Assembly (NCBI RefSeq): GCF_003596405.1
Contig: NZ_QYUR01000002.1
Coordinates: 2,558,501 to 2,622,500, forward strand
DNA from: Pseudomonas cavernicola
GTDB lineage: Bacteria > Pseudomonadota > Gammaproteobacteria > Pseudomonadales > Pseudomonadaceae
DNA: 64,000 nt
Direction: 5' to 3'
Shown here: piece by piece, positions 55,991-64,000 of the stretch
How positions within the stretch are numbered: the stretch's first letter is position 1
How the letters are laid out: every line of letters starts with the position of its first letter
Position numbers and translations under genes: made by a program
Notes under the pieces: model-generated
Seen by the model: the letters and a program-made list of their open reading frames with translations, nothing else
The model's database searches: none
Told to the model about the DNA's origin: nothing

Positions 55991-57145
55991 CTAACGCCCA
56001 ACGAGACTGCGGGCAATGACCTCTTGCATGATTTCCGAAGTCCCGCCATAGATCGTCTGTATCCGCGCATCGCGATAGAAGCGCGAGATCGGGTATTCAT
56101 CCGTGTAGCCGTAACCACCGAACAGCTGCAGGCACTCGTTAATTACCCGCAGCTGCATTTCCGTAGCGGCAAACTTCAACATGGCGGCATCGGTCACGCT
56201 CATTTCGTCGACGACGAATTTCGCCATGCATTTCTCCAGCAATGCGCGACACAGCTCCAGCTCGGTTTTTGCCTGAGCTAATTTGAACCGGGTGTTCTGG
56301 AATTGGCTGATTGGCTGACCAAAGGCTTTGCGCTCGGTGACGTAGGCGACCGCCAGGTCCAATGCACCCTGAGCGTGACCAATGGCTTGCACCGCGACAC
56401 CCAAACGCTCACGCGGCAGTTCTTGCATCAGGTAGGCAAAGCCGCGCCCTTCCGCGCCCAACAAGGCATTGGCCGGCACTCGCAGATTGTCGAAGAACAG
56501 CTCAGCCGTATCACTGCAGTGCTGGCCCATTTTTTCGATCTTTTTGCCGCGGGCGAAGCCCGGTAAAGAGGCATCCACCAGAAACAGGGAAATGCCTTTG
56601 GCGCCGGCGCTGCTATCGGTTTTGGCGCAGACCACCACCATGTCAGCATGGATGCCATTGGTGATGAAGGTTTTCGAGCCATTGATGATGTAACTATCGC
56701 CATCGCGCACGGCACTGGTGCGCATGCCGGCCAAGTCACTACCGGCACCCGGCTCGGTCATGGCAATCGCGGTGACCACCTCGCCGGTGACCATGCGCGG
56801 CATCCACTGCTCTTTCTGCTCGGGCGTGCCGATGTTGTTGAGGTACAGCGCCACGATGTTCGAATGGATGTTGTAACCGCTGGCCAACCCATGAAAGTTC
56901 AGACGGCACAGCTCTTCCTGGATCATTTGGCAGACATCGAAGCCGGCCCCGGCAGCGCCATATTGCTCCGGCATATCCACCAGCAACAGGCCCGCCGCGC
57001 CCATTTTGCGCCAGAGCTCCCGCGGAACAATATGGGCACGCTCCCACTCGTCGTAATAGGGGGTAATTTCCTGCGCAAAAAAGCGCAAGGTCATTTCCCG
57101 AAACAGCGTCACCTCTTCCTGGGTGCTAGTAGTGACTGCAGTCAT
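55991..57145 (-). CDS. Acyl-CoA dehydrogenase (copy 2)
   Basis: 384 residues. AMTEPGAGSDLAGM, NGSKTFITNGIHAD, GQPISQFQNTRFKLAQAK and QLFGGYGYTDEYPISRFYRDARIQTIYGGTSEIMQE show an ordinary FAD acyl-CoA dehydrogenase, related to but different from the one at 15757. Forty-seven bases downstream of the enoyl-CoA hydratase, so the two likely catalyse consecutive beta-oxidation steps. Confidence 0.92.
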   Translation of the reverse strand: MTAVTTSTQEEVTLFREMTLRFFAQEITPYYDEWERAHIVPRELWRKMGAAGLLLVDMPEQYGAAGAGFDVCQMIQEELCRLNFHGLASGYNIHSNIVALYLNNIGTPEQKEQWMPRMVTGEVVTAIAMTEPGAGSDLAGMRTSAVRDGDSYIINGSKTFITNGIHADMVVVCAKTDSSAGAKGISLFLVDASLPGFARGKKIEKMGQHCSDTAELFFDNLRVPANALLGAEGRGFAYLMQELPRERLGVAVQAIGHAQGALDLAVAYVTERKAFGQPISQFQNTRFKLAQAKTELELCRALLEKCMAKFVVDEMSVTDAAMLKFAATEMQLRVINECLQLFGGYGYTDEYPISRFYRDARIQTIYGGTSEIMQEVIARSLVGR

Positions 57146-57192
57146 GGCAACTCTCTTATAGGTATAAAGGCTCTAGACGCGGATTGACTCGG

Positions 57193-58068
57193 TTATTCCC
57201 ACCAGGGATAGAACGCTGGCATATCGCTAGAGGCTTTCTCTGTATACCTGGCAGGGCGTTTCTCAAGAAATGACTGCACGCCCTCTTTGCCACTGCTCAG
57301 GCTCGTGTAAAACATCGCCAGGGAATCCACCTTGTGCGCTTCAAGCGGGTGCACTTGGGCTGAGTTGCGGTACATCATCTGGCGGGTCAGCGCGATCGCC
57401 ACCGGGCTGTGCTGGGCAATCCGCCGAGCAATCTTGTAAGCCTCTTCGAGCAGTTGCTCGGCGGGCACTACGGTTTTGACAAAACGCCCCTGCAGCGCTT
57501 CCTGCGCGCTGAGAATATCGCCGCTGTAGGCCCACTCCAACGCCTGGGAGACACCGACAATGCGCGGCAAAAACCAACTGGAGCAGGCCTCCGGCACGAT
57601 GCCGATCTTGTTGAAGACAAAGCCGACCCGGGCCTTTTCCGAGGCCAGCCGAATATCCATGGCGCAGGTCATGGTGGCGCCAATCCCGACGGCCGCACCG
57701 TTGATGGCGGCGATCACCGGCTTCTTGCAGTCATAAATCGCCAAGGTGACCCGGCCACCGGTATCGCGCACGCCGTCGATGATTTCCGGCTCATCCAGGC
57801 GCAGCTGCATATCCGCCAGGGTTGGAGTCAGCTGCTCGTTGAGACCGAACACATTGCCAGCCTCCGACAAGTCCATCCCGGCACAAAAGGCCCGACCAGC
57901 ACCGGTCACCACAATCGCCCGCACTTCGTCATCTTCGCTGGCACGGGTAAACGCCTCTATCAGCTCATTAGCCATCTGCACGGTGAAGGCATTCAGTTGT
58001 TCTGGGCGATTGAGCGTAAGGGTCAGAATCTGGTCGCTTACCTGATAACTGATGGTGCTGTAGGGCAT
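57193..58068 (-). CDS. Enoyl-CoA hydratase/isomerase family protein
   Basis: 291 residues of the crotonase fold. GAGRAFCAGMDLSEAG and KPVIAAINGAAVGIGATMTCAMDIRLAS are the oxyanion-hole segments; FNKIGIVPEACSSWFLPRIVG follows, with a catalytic Glu in VPEA. Hydrates an enoyl-CoA. Encoded immediately upstream of the acyl-CoA dehydrogenase. Confidence 0.9.
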   Translation of the reverse strand: MPYSTISYQVSDQILTLTLNRPEQLNAFTVQMANELIEAFTRASEDDEVRAIVVTGAGRAFCAGMDLSEAGNVFGLNEQLTPTLADMQLRLDEPEIIDGVRDTGGRVTLAIYDCKKPVIAAINGAAVGIGATMTCAMDIRLASEKARVGFVFNKIGIVPEACSSWFLPRIVGVSQALEWAYSGDILSAQEALQGRFVKTVVPAEQLLEEAYKIARRIAQHSPVAIALTRQMMYRNSAQVHPLEAHKVDSLAMFYTSLSSGKEGVQSFLEKRPARYTEKASSDMPAFYPWWE

Positions 58069-58339
58069 GTTCGCTCCGTCATCTCATGGGCTATTCGGCA
58101 GTAACCTGGCCATTTCATGCGCTGAATGCAGCACGCGGCCGGGCATATCGGAGCCGTATCATGCCTTCATGCCAAAGCCCTAGGGGGCGCCATCAATAGG
58201 GTATTTACGCCAAGGGCTGGGTCAGAACGCAGCACCGTGCAACCAGCCTTCGCAGACAGCCCCCCGCGAGCCGAGCGCGAAAGCAGACGCAGTGATTTAA
58301 TTGTGCCGCGCGCACAGGCCCCATGAGTTCCCCTTCGCT

Positions 58340-58744
58340 ATGACCGACATCCAGTACGGCCCTCTCCCCCAGGTCATGCGGCCTCTGCTCAACAAGTTCT
58401 ACCGGGCCCACCACGCCCCTATGCGTGCAGGAAGCGCGGAACAACTCTGGGTAGCCAAGAACAACGACATTCTCGCCGCCCTCTGCCTTAAGCCGATTGC
58501 CCAAGGTCATTGGCTGACCGGTCTGTTTGTCGCGCCGACCGAGCGGCGGCAGCACATCGCCAGCACGTTGATCGGCCATGCAGTCGCACAAATCTCCGGG
58601 CCCATCTGGCTGTTTTGTCATCCCGAGCTGGTGGCCTTCTATCAGCGCCTGGGTTTCCAGCCGTGCTCGGTATTGCCCGAACCGCTTGCCGATCGGCTGA
58701 CACGCTATAGCCAAACCAAATCCTTGGTGGCTTTAGCCCGATAG
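58340..58744 (+). CDS. GNAT family N-acetyltransferase
   Basis: 134 residues. The acetyl-CoA loop LTGLFVAPTERRQHIASTLIGHAVAQ and the tail ELVAFYQRLGFQPCSVLPE fit GNAT. Substrate unknown. ATG at 58340 (MTDIQYG) chosen over an upstream ATG lacking a ribosome site. The gap 58069-58339 shows no gene. Confidence 0.82.
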   Translation: MTDIQYGPLPQVMRPLLNKFYRAHHAPMRAGSAEQLWVAKNNDILAALCLKPIAQGHWLTGLFVAPTERRQHIASTLIGHAVAQISGPIWLFCHPELVAFYQRLGFQPCSVLPEPLADRLTRYSQTKSLVALAR

Positions 58745-58897
58745 AAGGCACTCGCGATACAGGCGCAACACGCCGGGCCTCGCTACGCCCCTCACACGCC
58801 GCCGTTGGTCGTATGGCCTATCAGTGATGCCAACCGTGCCTGTAACGCCGCAGTTTTTCGGCAGTCTACTTTTTGCACCCTCCTGCGGGAGTTACCC

Positions 58898-59425
58898 ATG
58901 AACCGACGCACCTTGCTCCAGGGCTTTGCCCTCCTCTCCACGCTGCCACTGTCCGGCGTCTATCTACGCACCAGAACGGCCGCTGCCCAAGCCAATGTCG
59001 AAGCCAACGTGATACCACTCGACAAACCTCACAGCGCCTGGCGCGAGCTGGTACCACCGGCCGCTTACGCGGTGCTGTTCGAAGAGGACACCGAGCCGGC
59101 AGGCAGCAGCCCGCTGAATGATGAACACCGCGACGGCTCCTACATCTGCGCCGCCTGTTATTTGCCGCTGTTCGACAGTCAGCACAAGTTCGACAGTGGC
59201 ACCGGCTGGCCCAGCTTCACTCAGGACATTCCCGGCCACACGGCCTTCAGTCGTGACTTCAAGCTGTTCTATCCACGCACCGAATACCACTGTGCGCGCT
59301 GCGGCGGACATCAGGGCCATATGTTCGACGATGGCCCCCCTCCGCGTGGCGAGCGCTGGTGTAATAACGGCGTGGCGCTGCGCTTTATCCCGAGGAGCGA
59401 ACCACTACCGGCACTGCGGAGCTAA
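58898..59425 (+). CDS. msrB: Exported methionine-R-sulfoxide reductase MsrB
   Basis: 175 residues. Tat-like signal (NRRTLLQGFALLSTLPLSG), then the MsrB fold with two zinc CxxC pairs (84-87, 132-135) and catalytic Cys155 in RWCNNG. Repairs R-sulfoxides in exported proteins. GGGAG precedes the ATG. Two bases separate its stop from msrA, so translation is coupled. Confidence 0.92.
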   Translation: MNRRTLLQGFALLSTLPLSGVYLRTRTAAAQANVEANVIPLDKPHSAWRELVPPAAYAVLFEEDTEPAGSSPLNDEHRDGSYICAACYLPLFDSQHKFDSGTGWPSFTQDIPGHTAFSRDFKLFYPRTEYHCARCGGHQGHMFDDGPPPRGERWCNNGVALRFIPRSEPLPALRS

Positions 59426-59427
59426 GC

Positions 59428-60102
59428 ATGAACAGGCAAACTTCACAGCCAGCGCGCTGGCTAAGGCGCAACGCCGCACTGACCCGCACGCTGCTGCTAG
59501 CAACGCTGCTGGCGGCCTCCGGGCAAGCCTCAGCGCAAACCGCCGCCACCGACAACAGCGCCACGGCAGCCAGCGCTGAAGGGGTGGCGGTCTTCGCCGG
59601 CGGTTGCTTCTGGTGCACCGAATCGGATTTCGACAAGGTGCCAGGAGTGCTGTCGACGACCTCCGGCTACATCGGCGGAACGCTCGCTGATCCGACCTAT
59701 GAGCAGGTGTCGTCCGGCACCACCGGCCACCTGGAGGCGGTGCAGGTACGCTTTGATCCGGGCAAAACCAGCTACGCCAAGCTGCTGGAGGCATACTGGC
59801 CGAGCATCGACCCGATAACGCCCAACCAGCAATTCTGTGACCATGGTTCGCAGTACCGCAGCGCGATCTTCTATAACAGCCCGCAACAGCAGCAATTGGT
59901 CGAAGCGTCCAAGGCGGCGCTGGTGGCCTCGGGGCGTTTTTCGCAGCCGATCGTGACCGAGATACTGCCGGCCACCACTTTCTATCCCGCCGAGGAATAC
60001 CACCAGGATTACTACATCAAGAATCCTATTCGCTATAACTTCTACCGCAGCCGTTGTGGGCGCGACGACCGGCTTGCAGAGCTATGGGACAAAAAAGCCT
60101 GA
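59428..60102 (+). CDS. msrA: Exported methionine-S-sulfoxide reductase MsrA
   Basis: 224 residues. Signal peptide of about 36 residues (TRTLLLATLLAASGQASAQ), catalytic Cys60 in GGCFWC, then GTTGHLEAVQVRFDP, YRSAIFYN and YHQDYY. Together with MsrB it covers both sulfoxide epimers in the periplasm. The twin gene arrangement and signals point to envelope oxidative repair. Confidence 0.93.
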   Translation: MNRQTSQPARWLRRNAALTRTLLLATLLAASGQASAQTAATDNSATAASAEGVAVFAGGCFWCTESDFDKVPGVLSTTSGYIGGTLADPTYEQVSSGTTGHLEAVQVRFDPGKTSYAKLLEAYWPSIDPITPNQQFCDHGSQYRSAIFYNSPQQQQLVEASKAALVASGRFSQPIVTEILPATTFYPAEEYHQDYYIKNPIRYNFYRSRCGRDDRLAELWDKKA

Positions 60103-60232
60103 GCGCACCTTGATCCCCGAACCCGGGCACACGCTCGCAAGCACTAGCTGGCTGTTACACTGGCCAGCTAAGGCGCCGCGCCACTAGCCGGCCAAAGCTC
60201 TAGCCCCATATTGTCAGCGTGTTAGGAATGCT

Positions 60233-60613
60233 ATGAAAATCGACAAAAAGGCAGCCATCGCTCGCCGCAACCAGCAACTCGGCTCAGCGGTGCTTGGCGT
60301 CAACAACACGCATTTCGCGACGATCAATCTAAATAAAAAAATCTGGTGGTTCGACATCCCGGTCAGCCGCCTGAAAATTGGGCAATACGAGTGGGTACAC
60401 TTACTGCTGCACAACCACGTCACCGATGAGCTGCATCATCTGCGCGTACCGACGCTGTATTTCCGCACCCATGAAGATGGCTTGGTCACACGCAATAAAG
60501 GCGAACGTAAAGCCACCCTCAGCCTGGAGCTTTCCGCCGACAAGGACTCGCTGTTCCAAGACGTCCGGCCAAGCGGTACTGGCGTGCGCTTTGCGCAGTT
60601 CGTGCAGCAGTAA
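60233..60613 (+). CDS. Conserved hypothetical protein, 126 residues
   Basis: MKIDKKAAIARRNQQLGSAVLG start; beta-rich with NLNKKIWWFDIPVSRLKIGQYEWVHLLLHNHV. No signal or membrane segment and no domain I recognise. Its own terminator follows, supporting a real transcription unit. Confidence 0.65.
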   Translation: MKIDKKAAIARRNQQLGSAVLGVNNTHFATINLNKKIWWFDIPVSRLKIGQYEWVHLLLHNHVTDELHHLRVPTLYFRTHEDGLVTRNKGERKATLSLELSADKDSLFQDVRPSGTGVRFAQFVQQ

Positions 60614-60645
60614 TGAGGGGCAATGACTTGGCTTGGCATAGCAAG

Positions 60646-60673
60646 AAGGCAGCCGCAAAGGACTGCCTTTTCA
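60646..60673 (+). terminator. Rho-independent terminator
   Basis: AAGGCAG, ten-base loop, CTGCCTT then TTC; 33 bases after the preceding stop. Confidence 0.6.
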
Positions 60674-60684
60674 ATATGCGATGA

Positions 60685-60730
60685 TGCCGTTGAGAGGAAT
60701 TTAACCCCCGACCTACTGATTACGAAGCAG
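60685..60730. other. Attachment-site copy of the tRNA-Thr 3' part
   Basis: Forty-six bases from TGCCGTTGAGAGGAATTT to GATTACGAAGCAG repeat 63768-63813 of the intact tRNA-Thr with two mismatches (about 63785 and 63810). This is the usual footprint of tRNA-targeted integration and defines the far boundary of a small island. Confidence 0.85.
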
Positions 60731-60738
60731 CTTGTCCG

Positions 60739-60966
60739 CTAGTCGTCCAACCCTCCACTGCCGCCACCAGTCAGAGAATGCTCGTAGTGCTCTTTGAAAG
60801 TCTCCGCAGCCACAATCGCAGCGCTTTGGACCTCCCAGTAGTCAACCCTCACATCCTCGTCGCTCAAGTCTGGTCCAGAACTGAGGAAATCCCCAACTGC
60901 ATTGAACGCTTTGGCAGCCTCGCGCGCGAGCCTGTCGGCTTTCTGCCAGTAGTTTTCACCCGCCAT
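60739..60966 (-). CDS. Small hypothetical protein, 75 residues
   Basis: MAGENYWQKADRLAREAAKAFNAVGDFLS start with GGAGG eight bases upstream; the longer frame upstream lacks a site. Acidic, Gly-rich tail. No domain recognised. Cargo of the tRNA-Thr island remnant, next to the attachment-site copy. Confidence 0.55.
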   Translation of the reverse strand: MAGENYWQKADRLAREAAKAFNAVGDFLSSGPDLSDEDVRVDYWEVQSAAIVAAETFKEHYEHSLTGGGSGGLDD

Positions 60967-61133
60967 ACTCTGATCCTCCAGGAATAGAACCAAGAGAGTT
61001 AGGCACAGCATCATGCGGTGCGCCACCCTATCCGGCCAGCATCCTTGCCCGATGCGCAGGCCGAGTGGGCGGTGAAAGCGCAGTAAATCACGGACCCGTC
61101 AGTCAGGTCGAAAGGAGCGCGGCTTACTCAATA

Positions 61134-61313
61134 TTAGCTTTCATCAAGCCGAAACTTGATATCCAAAGGACCGCCAGGTGATCGACTGCTCGACACCTCA
61201 ACGTGTCTGGCCCCGCAATGCGGGCAAATCAAAACCAGCTTTCCTACTTTCGGATCGTCATGCGTTTCGGGCTTGAAGGCTTTCCCGCAGTTAGCTGCTT
61301 GGCAAGTGAACAT
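61134..61313 (-). CDS. Small zinc-ribbon protein, 59 residues
   Basis: MFTCQAANCGKAFKPET then LVLICPHCGARHVEV: two Cys pairs form a rubredoxin-like zinc ribbon. AAGG lies upstream. Function unknown; second cargo gene of the island remnant. Confidence 0.6.
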   Translation of the reverse strand: MFTCQAANCGKAFKPETHDDPKVGKLVLICPHCGARHVEVSSSRSPGGPLDIKFRLDES

Positions 61314-61420
61314 GGCAGGCACCCTTGGTGCTGTGACTGTCACTCCAGCATAGAACCATCGGGCCCACCCTACCCGGTCAGCATCGCTGCCGAGTAGACA
61401 CTGCTATGCCCTATGCCTCT

Positions 61421-61642
61421 TTATGAAATAGACCAGATCACCTGCCGACCTTCATGTTCGGGCCGCTTTTGCGCACCGGTGTAGCCCGCATCGCCGCACA
61501 CATGAGTTTCCTTGCCATGCAGCAACTGATCGACCTGGGTGACGTCCGCGACATTGGCCGCCGTGCCGACGACGCTGTGCACCAGCCCCGAATTGGCATC
61601 GACACCAATGTGCGCCTTCATGCCGAAATAGTATTGATTGCC
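61421..61642 (-). pseudogene. IS5-family transposase, C-terminal fragment
   Basis: Reads NQYYFGMKAHIGVDANSGLVHSVVG...ADVTQVDQLLHGKE and then stops early at VIWSIS. It is the continuation of the N-terminal fragment at 62998, separated by the IS110-type element. The catalytic end of the gene beyond VIWSIS is lost, so the IS5 copy is dead for a second reason. Confidence 0.85.
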
Positions 61643-61724
61643 CTAATGAGATGGTCAGCCCGGCCGAGAAACCCGGCGAGTCTAGACTTACCGGGTTTCT
61701 CTCTTTTGCAAAGGAGGATCTCTC

Positions 61725-62747
61725 ATGGCTACCGTGGCACTTCTGGGTATCGACATCGGCAAACACACATTCCATCTGCACGGCCAGGATCGAAAAGGGC
61801 ATCAGGTGCTGCGCAAGAAGTTTTCTCGCAGCCAACTGCTGCAACACCTGGCTCAGCTACCGGCCTGCACTGTGGCGATGGAATCCTGTGGTGGCTCCCA
61901 TTGGTTGGCTCGAAAAATCACGGCCCTGGGCCATCGCGTGAAGTTGATCGCGCCGCAGCATGTGAAGCCCTTTGTCACCGGCAACAAGAACGACTACATC
62001 GATGCTGAGGCAATCTGCGAGACTGCGTCTCGTCCGAAAACCCGCTATGTGGCAATGAAGACCGTCGAGCAGCAGATCCTTTCGACCCAGCATCGGATGC
62101 GCACTTCACTGGTGAGCCATCGCACAGCGACGATCAACCAGATCCATGGCTTTCTGCTGGAGTTCGGCATCTGCTTGCCCGTGGGATATGCCGCTCTAGA
62201 GCGTGTTCCGGCCTTGCTCGACAACCCGGAGCACGACCTGCCGCTTCGCTTCAAGATACTCATTCAGCGCTTGCTGGAAGACATCCAGCACCTGAAGGAC
62301 GAAATCAAGACCATCGACGCCGAGATCAAGAAACAATTGAACGCCGATGATGCCGGCAATCGCCTGCTGAGCATCCCCGGCATCGGCCCCATCACTGCTA
62401 GCGCACTGGTGGCCGACGTCGGTGACGCTTCGAATTTCCGATCTGCGCGCGACTTTGCCGCCTCACTAGGTCTGGTGCCTCGGCAACATTCAACGGGCGG
62501 CAAGACCGTACTGCTCAATATCAGCAAGCGCGGCGACAAGCACCTACGACGACTGTTGGTGCAGGGCGCTCGCGCCATCCTGATACGTATCGATAAGCGC
62601 GAAGATCTCCTCGGGGTCTGGGCCAGAGAATTGCTGACCCGCAAACACCCCAATAAGGTGGCCTGTGCCTTGGCCAACAAGCTGGCAAGGATCGTCTGGG
62701 CAGTTCTGGCCCGGGGCGGTACTTACAACCCGCATCCCAGCGTTTGA
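61725..62747 (+). CDS. IS110-family DEDD transposase
   Basis: 340 residues. N-terminal RuvC-like domain: Asp in GIDIGKHTFHL, Glu in AMESCGGSHW, Asp pair in NKNDYIDAEAI. C-terminal Transposase_20 domain with SIPGIGPITASALVADVGD and the catalytic serine in QHSTGGK. AAAGGAGG nine bases before ATG. Works with an RNA guide in this family. Confidence 0.94.
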   Translation: MATVALLGIDIGKHTFHLHGQDRKGHQVLRKKFSRSQLLQHLAQLPACTVAMESCGGSHWLARKITALGHRVKLIAPQHVKPFVTGNKNDYIDAEAICETASRPKTRYVAMKTVEQQILSTQHRMRTSLVSHRTATINQIHGFLLEFGICLPVGYAALERVPALLDNPEHDLPLRFKILIQRLLEDIQHLKDEIKTIDAEIKKQLNADDAGNRLLSIPGIGPITASALVADVGDASNFRSARDFAASLGLVPRQHSTGGKTVLLNISKRGDKHLRRLLVQGARAILIRIDKREDLLGVWARELLTRKHPNKVACALANKLARIVWAVLARGGTYNPHPSV

Positions 62748-62980
62748 GCAATAGGAATGACCATCTGCTTTTGCGATGTCAGTGACTGATGACAGTAAAC
62801 GGCACACATCCCGACTGAAAACCTGAAGACCAAGATAGCTTTCGAGGCTGATGCCCTTTTCAAGGACAGTCGGGAGCGACTTCTCATCAAGGGCCGAGCG
62901 CGCTAATGAACCGCGTTCAACAGGAGCCCGGATACATTAGCGCAAGCATGCTTTACCGTTCTCGAAACTGAGGTTGCGAA
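62748..62980 (+). ncRNA. Probable guide RNA (bridge/seek RNA) region of the IS110-type element
   Basis: IS1111-group elements encode their guide RNA in the 3' non-coding end, IS110-group elements in the 5' end. Here the left non-coding part is about 80 bases and the right about 250, which fits the IS1111 arrangement. Exact RNA ends and target loops were not resolved by eye. Confidence 0.45.
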
Positions 62981-62997
62981 AGGTGGGCTGACCATAC

Positions 62998-63504
62998 ATT
63001 CTTGGTCTGGTGCATTTCCGGGTCGCGCTTGCCGTCTTTGTTCTTCGTCGAACTGGGCGCATGGATGATCGTGGCATCGACGATAGTGCCCTGACGCAAC
63101 ATCAGCCCGCGGTCGCCCAAGTAGCCATTGATGACGCCCAGAATCCCGGCGGCCAGGTCGTGTTTCTCCAGCAGGCGGCGGAAGTTGAGGATGGTGGTTT
63201 CATCCGGAATGCAATCCAGATCAAGTCCGGCAAACTGGCGCAGAATTGTGGTCTCGTACAGCGACTCTTCCATCGCCGGATCGCTGTAGCCGAACCAGTT
63301 TTGCATCAGATGCACACGCAAGATGGCCATCAACGGATACGCCGGACGACCGCCTTCACCCTTCGGATAATGGGGCTCAATCAACGCTATCAAGCCTTTC
63401 CACGGCACCACCTGATCCATCTCGATCAGGAAGCGCTCACGGCGGGTTTGCTTGCGCTTGCCGTCGTACTCGGCATCGCGAAGGAGATCTGCTTCATCGG
63501 GCAA
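62998..63504 (-). pseudogene. IS5-family transposase, N-terminal fragment
   Basis: About 165 residues starting MPDEADLLRDAEYDGK: VPWKGLIALIEPHYPKGEGGRPAYPLMAILRVHLMQNW, DCIPDETTILNFRRLLE and IVDATIIHAPSSTKN are family signatures. The frame is broken after PEMHQTKN by the IS110-type element. Continues in the fragment at 61421-61642. Confidence 0.88.
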
Positions 63505-63730
63505 CTCGGATAACTGGACGGGCGTATTTCACCAGAATCGGGAAGTCTTTTTCAGAGTTTCCCTAAAGCGCCGCGGCGTTACGGACACACCAGGAACTCG
63601 TGCCGAGAAGCAGGACGCATCTGGGCACCGCAGCGAAGCCATGCTTGATGTATACGATCTAAGTTTGCCGCTGGTTGGGCCGTCAGCGGGCTAAAAATGT
63701 ACGTCTAATTGTACGCACTGGCAAAACCGA

Positions 63731-63756
63731 GGGGTCTTACTACTCCGGAGACCCCT
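63731..63756 (-). terminator. Terminator of tRNA-Thr
   Basis: Minus strand GGGGTCT...AGACCCC followed by TCGGTTTT, nine bases after the tRNA CCA end. Confidence 0.65.
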
Positions 63757-63764
63757 GATTCAAC

Positions 63765-63840
<76 letters not shown>

Positions 63841-63928
63841 TTATAAAGCGAGTAACACGGACAACTCAACAATAGCGCAAAACGTTATTCCTACTCAGCA
63901 AAAGCTGGCGTACACCTCTGGCTTGTGT

Positions 63929-64000
63929 CAGCTCAGCTCAATCCGATCCGCATGAATCACAATCTGGCCTTGCTTGTACAAGGCGCCAATCGCCTTCTTG
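63929..64000 (-). CDS. CvfB-like (S1 RNA-binding) protein, C-terminal end only
   Basis: The last 23 residues, KKAIGALYKQGQIVIHADRI and ELS, resemble the winged-helix tail of CvfB/S1-domain proteins (kkAIGaLYKqg.i....dgi.L). The rest lies beyond the window. The match is short, so the name is provisional. Confidence 0.5.

Larger units (their letters stand above)
61643..62998 (+). mobile_element. IS110-family (IS1111-like) insertion element
   Basis: Bounded by the reading frame of the interrupted IS5 transposase. Subterminal inverted repeats ATGGTCAGCCC (61651-61661) and GGGCTGACCAT (62985-62995) are those expected for the IS1111 group. The transposase is intact; 250 non-coding bases follow it. 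A GAGAAACCCGG...CCGGGTTTCTC hairpin at 61666-61701 precedes the transposase and may block read-through transcription. The ends are accurate to one or two bases. Confidence 0.85.

Noticed and set aside
63452..63694. Plus-strand frames over the IS5 start region
   Set aside because: Antisense to the transposase N-terminus; no independent signal.

Overview
The window is a chromosomal segment of a Pseudomonas-type gammaproteobacterium. I infer this from the nrdA (two ATP-cones)/nrdB pair beside an OmpR-type two-component system and a pcpS-like gene, the aerobic cobalamin genes cobO-cobB-bluB-cobD-cobC, Pseudomonas-style REP repeats with a REP-associated tyrosine transposase, and the high GC of the core genes. 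The species cannot be named from sequence reading alone.

Layout. 1-4.6 kb: a minus-strand cobalamin operon (cobO, cobB, bluB, cobD, cobC running off the edge) behind an adenosylcobalamin riboswitch. 5-12.7 kb: tRNA-Ala and ordinary housekeeping genes (O-methyltransferase, two tandem NlpC/P60 lipoproteins, sirtuin, Tag-like glycosylase, ttcA, DUF547, DnaJ-related, Yip1-like, SprT-like). 12.7-19.7 kb: acyl-CoA metabolism genes (racemase/CoA-transferase family, AMP-ligase, acyl-CoA dehydrogenase), then dctA with a sigma54-type promoter, facing an AraC-type regulator. 20-24.3 kb: RluA-type pseudouridine synthase, DUF3820, a lower-GC three-gene operon starting with a 27-residue lipoprotein, and pbpG. 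24.4-30.2 kb: a metal-resistance block: integrase remnant, chrB-chrA-chrE-chrB C-domain, a MITE, then YqaA, RcnA-like exporter and a CsoR/RcnR/InrS-type sensor with a palindromic operator.

30.4-43.4 kb: an MFS exporter, three tandem small heat-shock proteins behind a sigma32-like promoter, a candidate sRNA, phosphopantetheinyl transferase, FhuF-like ferric reductase, a two-component system with an acetyltransferase scrap wedged between its genes, and nrdA/nrdB with an NrdR box and a DnaA box upstream. 43.4-50.3 kb is accessory: an AT-rich single gene (winged-helix-like N-terminus plus nucleoside-deoxyribosyltransferase-like C-terminus, a possible defence effector), tandem and long inverted repeats, many REP units, a RAYT and remnants of two others, and a 187-bp MITE with a perfect 10-bp target duplication sitting in the apparent terminator of a frameshifted repeat-protein gene.

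50.3-60.6 kb: a FHA / Ser-Thr kinase / PP2C phosphatase module without type VI secretion genes nearby, a YebC-family protein, DUF3010, a second acyl-CoA dehydrogenase with an enoyl-CoA hydratase, and exported MsrB-MsrA. 60.7-63.8 kb is the remnant of an island integrated at tRNA-Thr(CGT): a 46-bp copy of the tRNA 3' part marks its far end, and inside are two small genes and a truncated IS5-family element split by an intact IS110/IS1111-type element. The window closes on the end of a CvfB-like gene.

Functional links. Cobalamin genes feed AdoCbl back onto the riboswitch. The chr and rcn clusters handle chromate and Ni/Co efflux. The sHSPs, methionine sulfoxide reductases and nrd genes are stress and replication functions. 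No CRISPR array, rRNA operon or prophage was seen.
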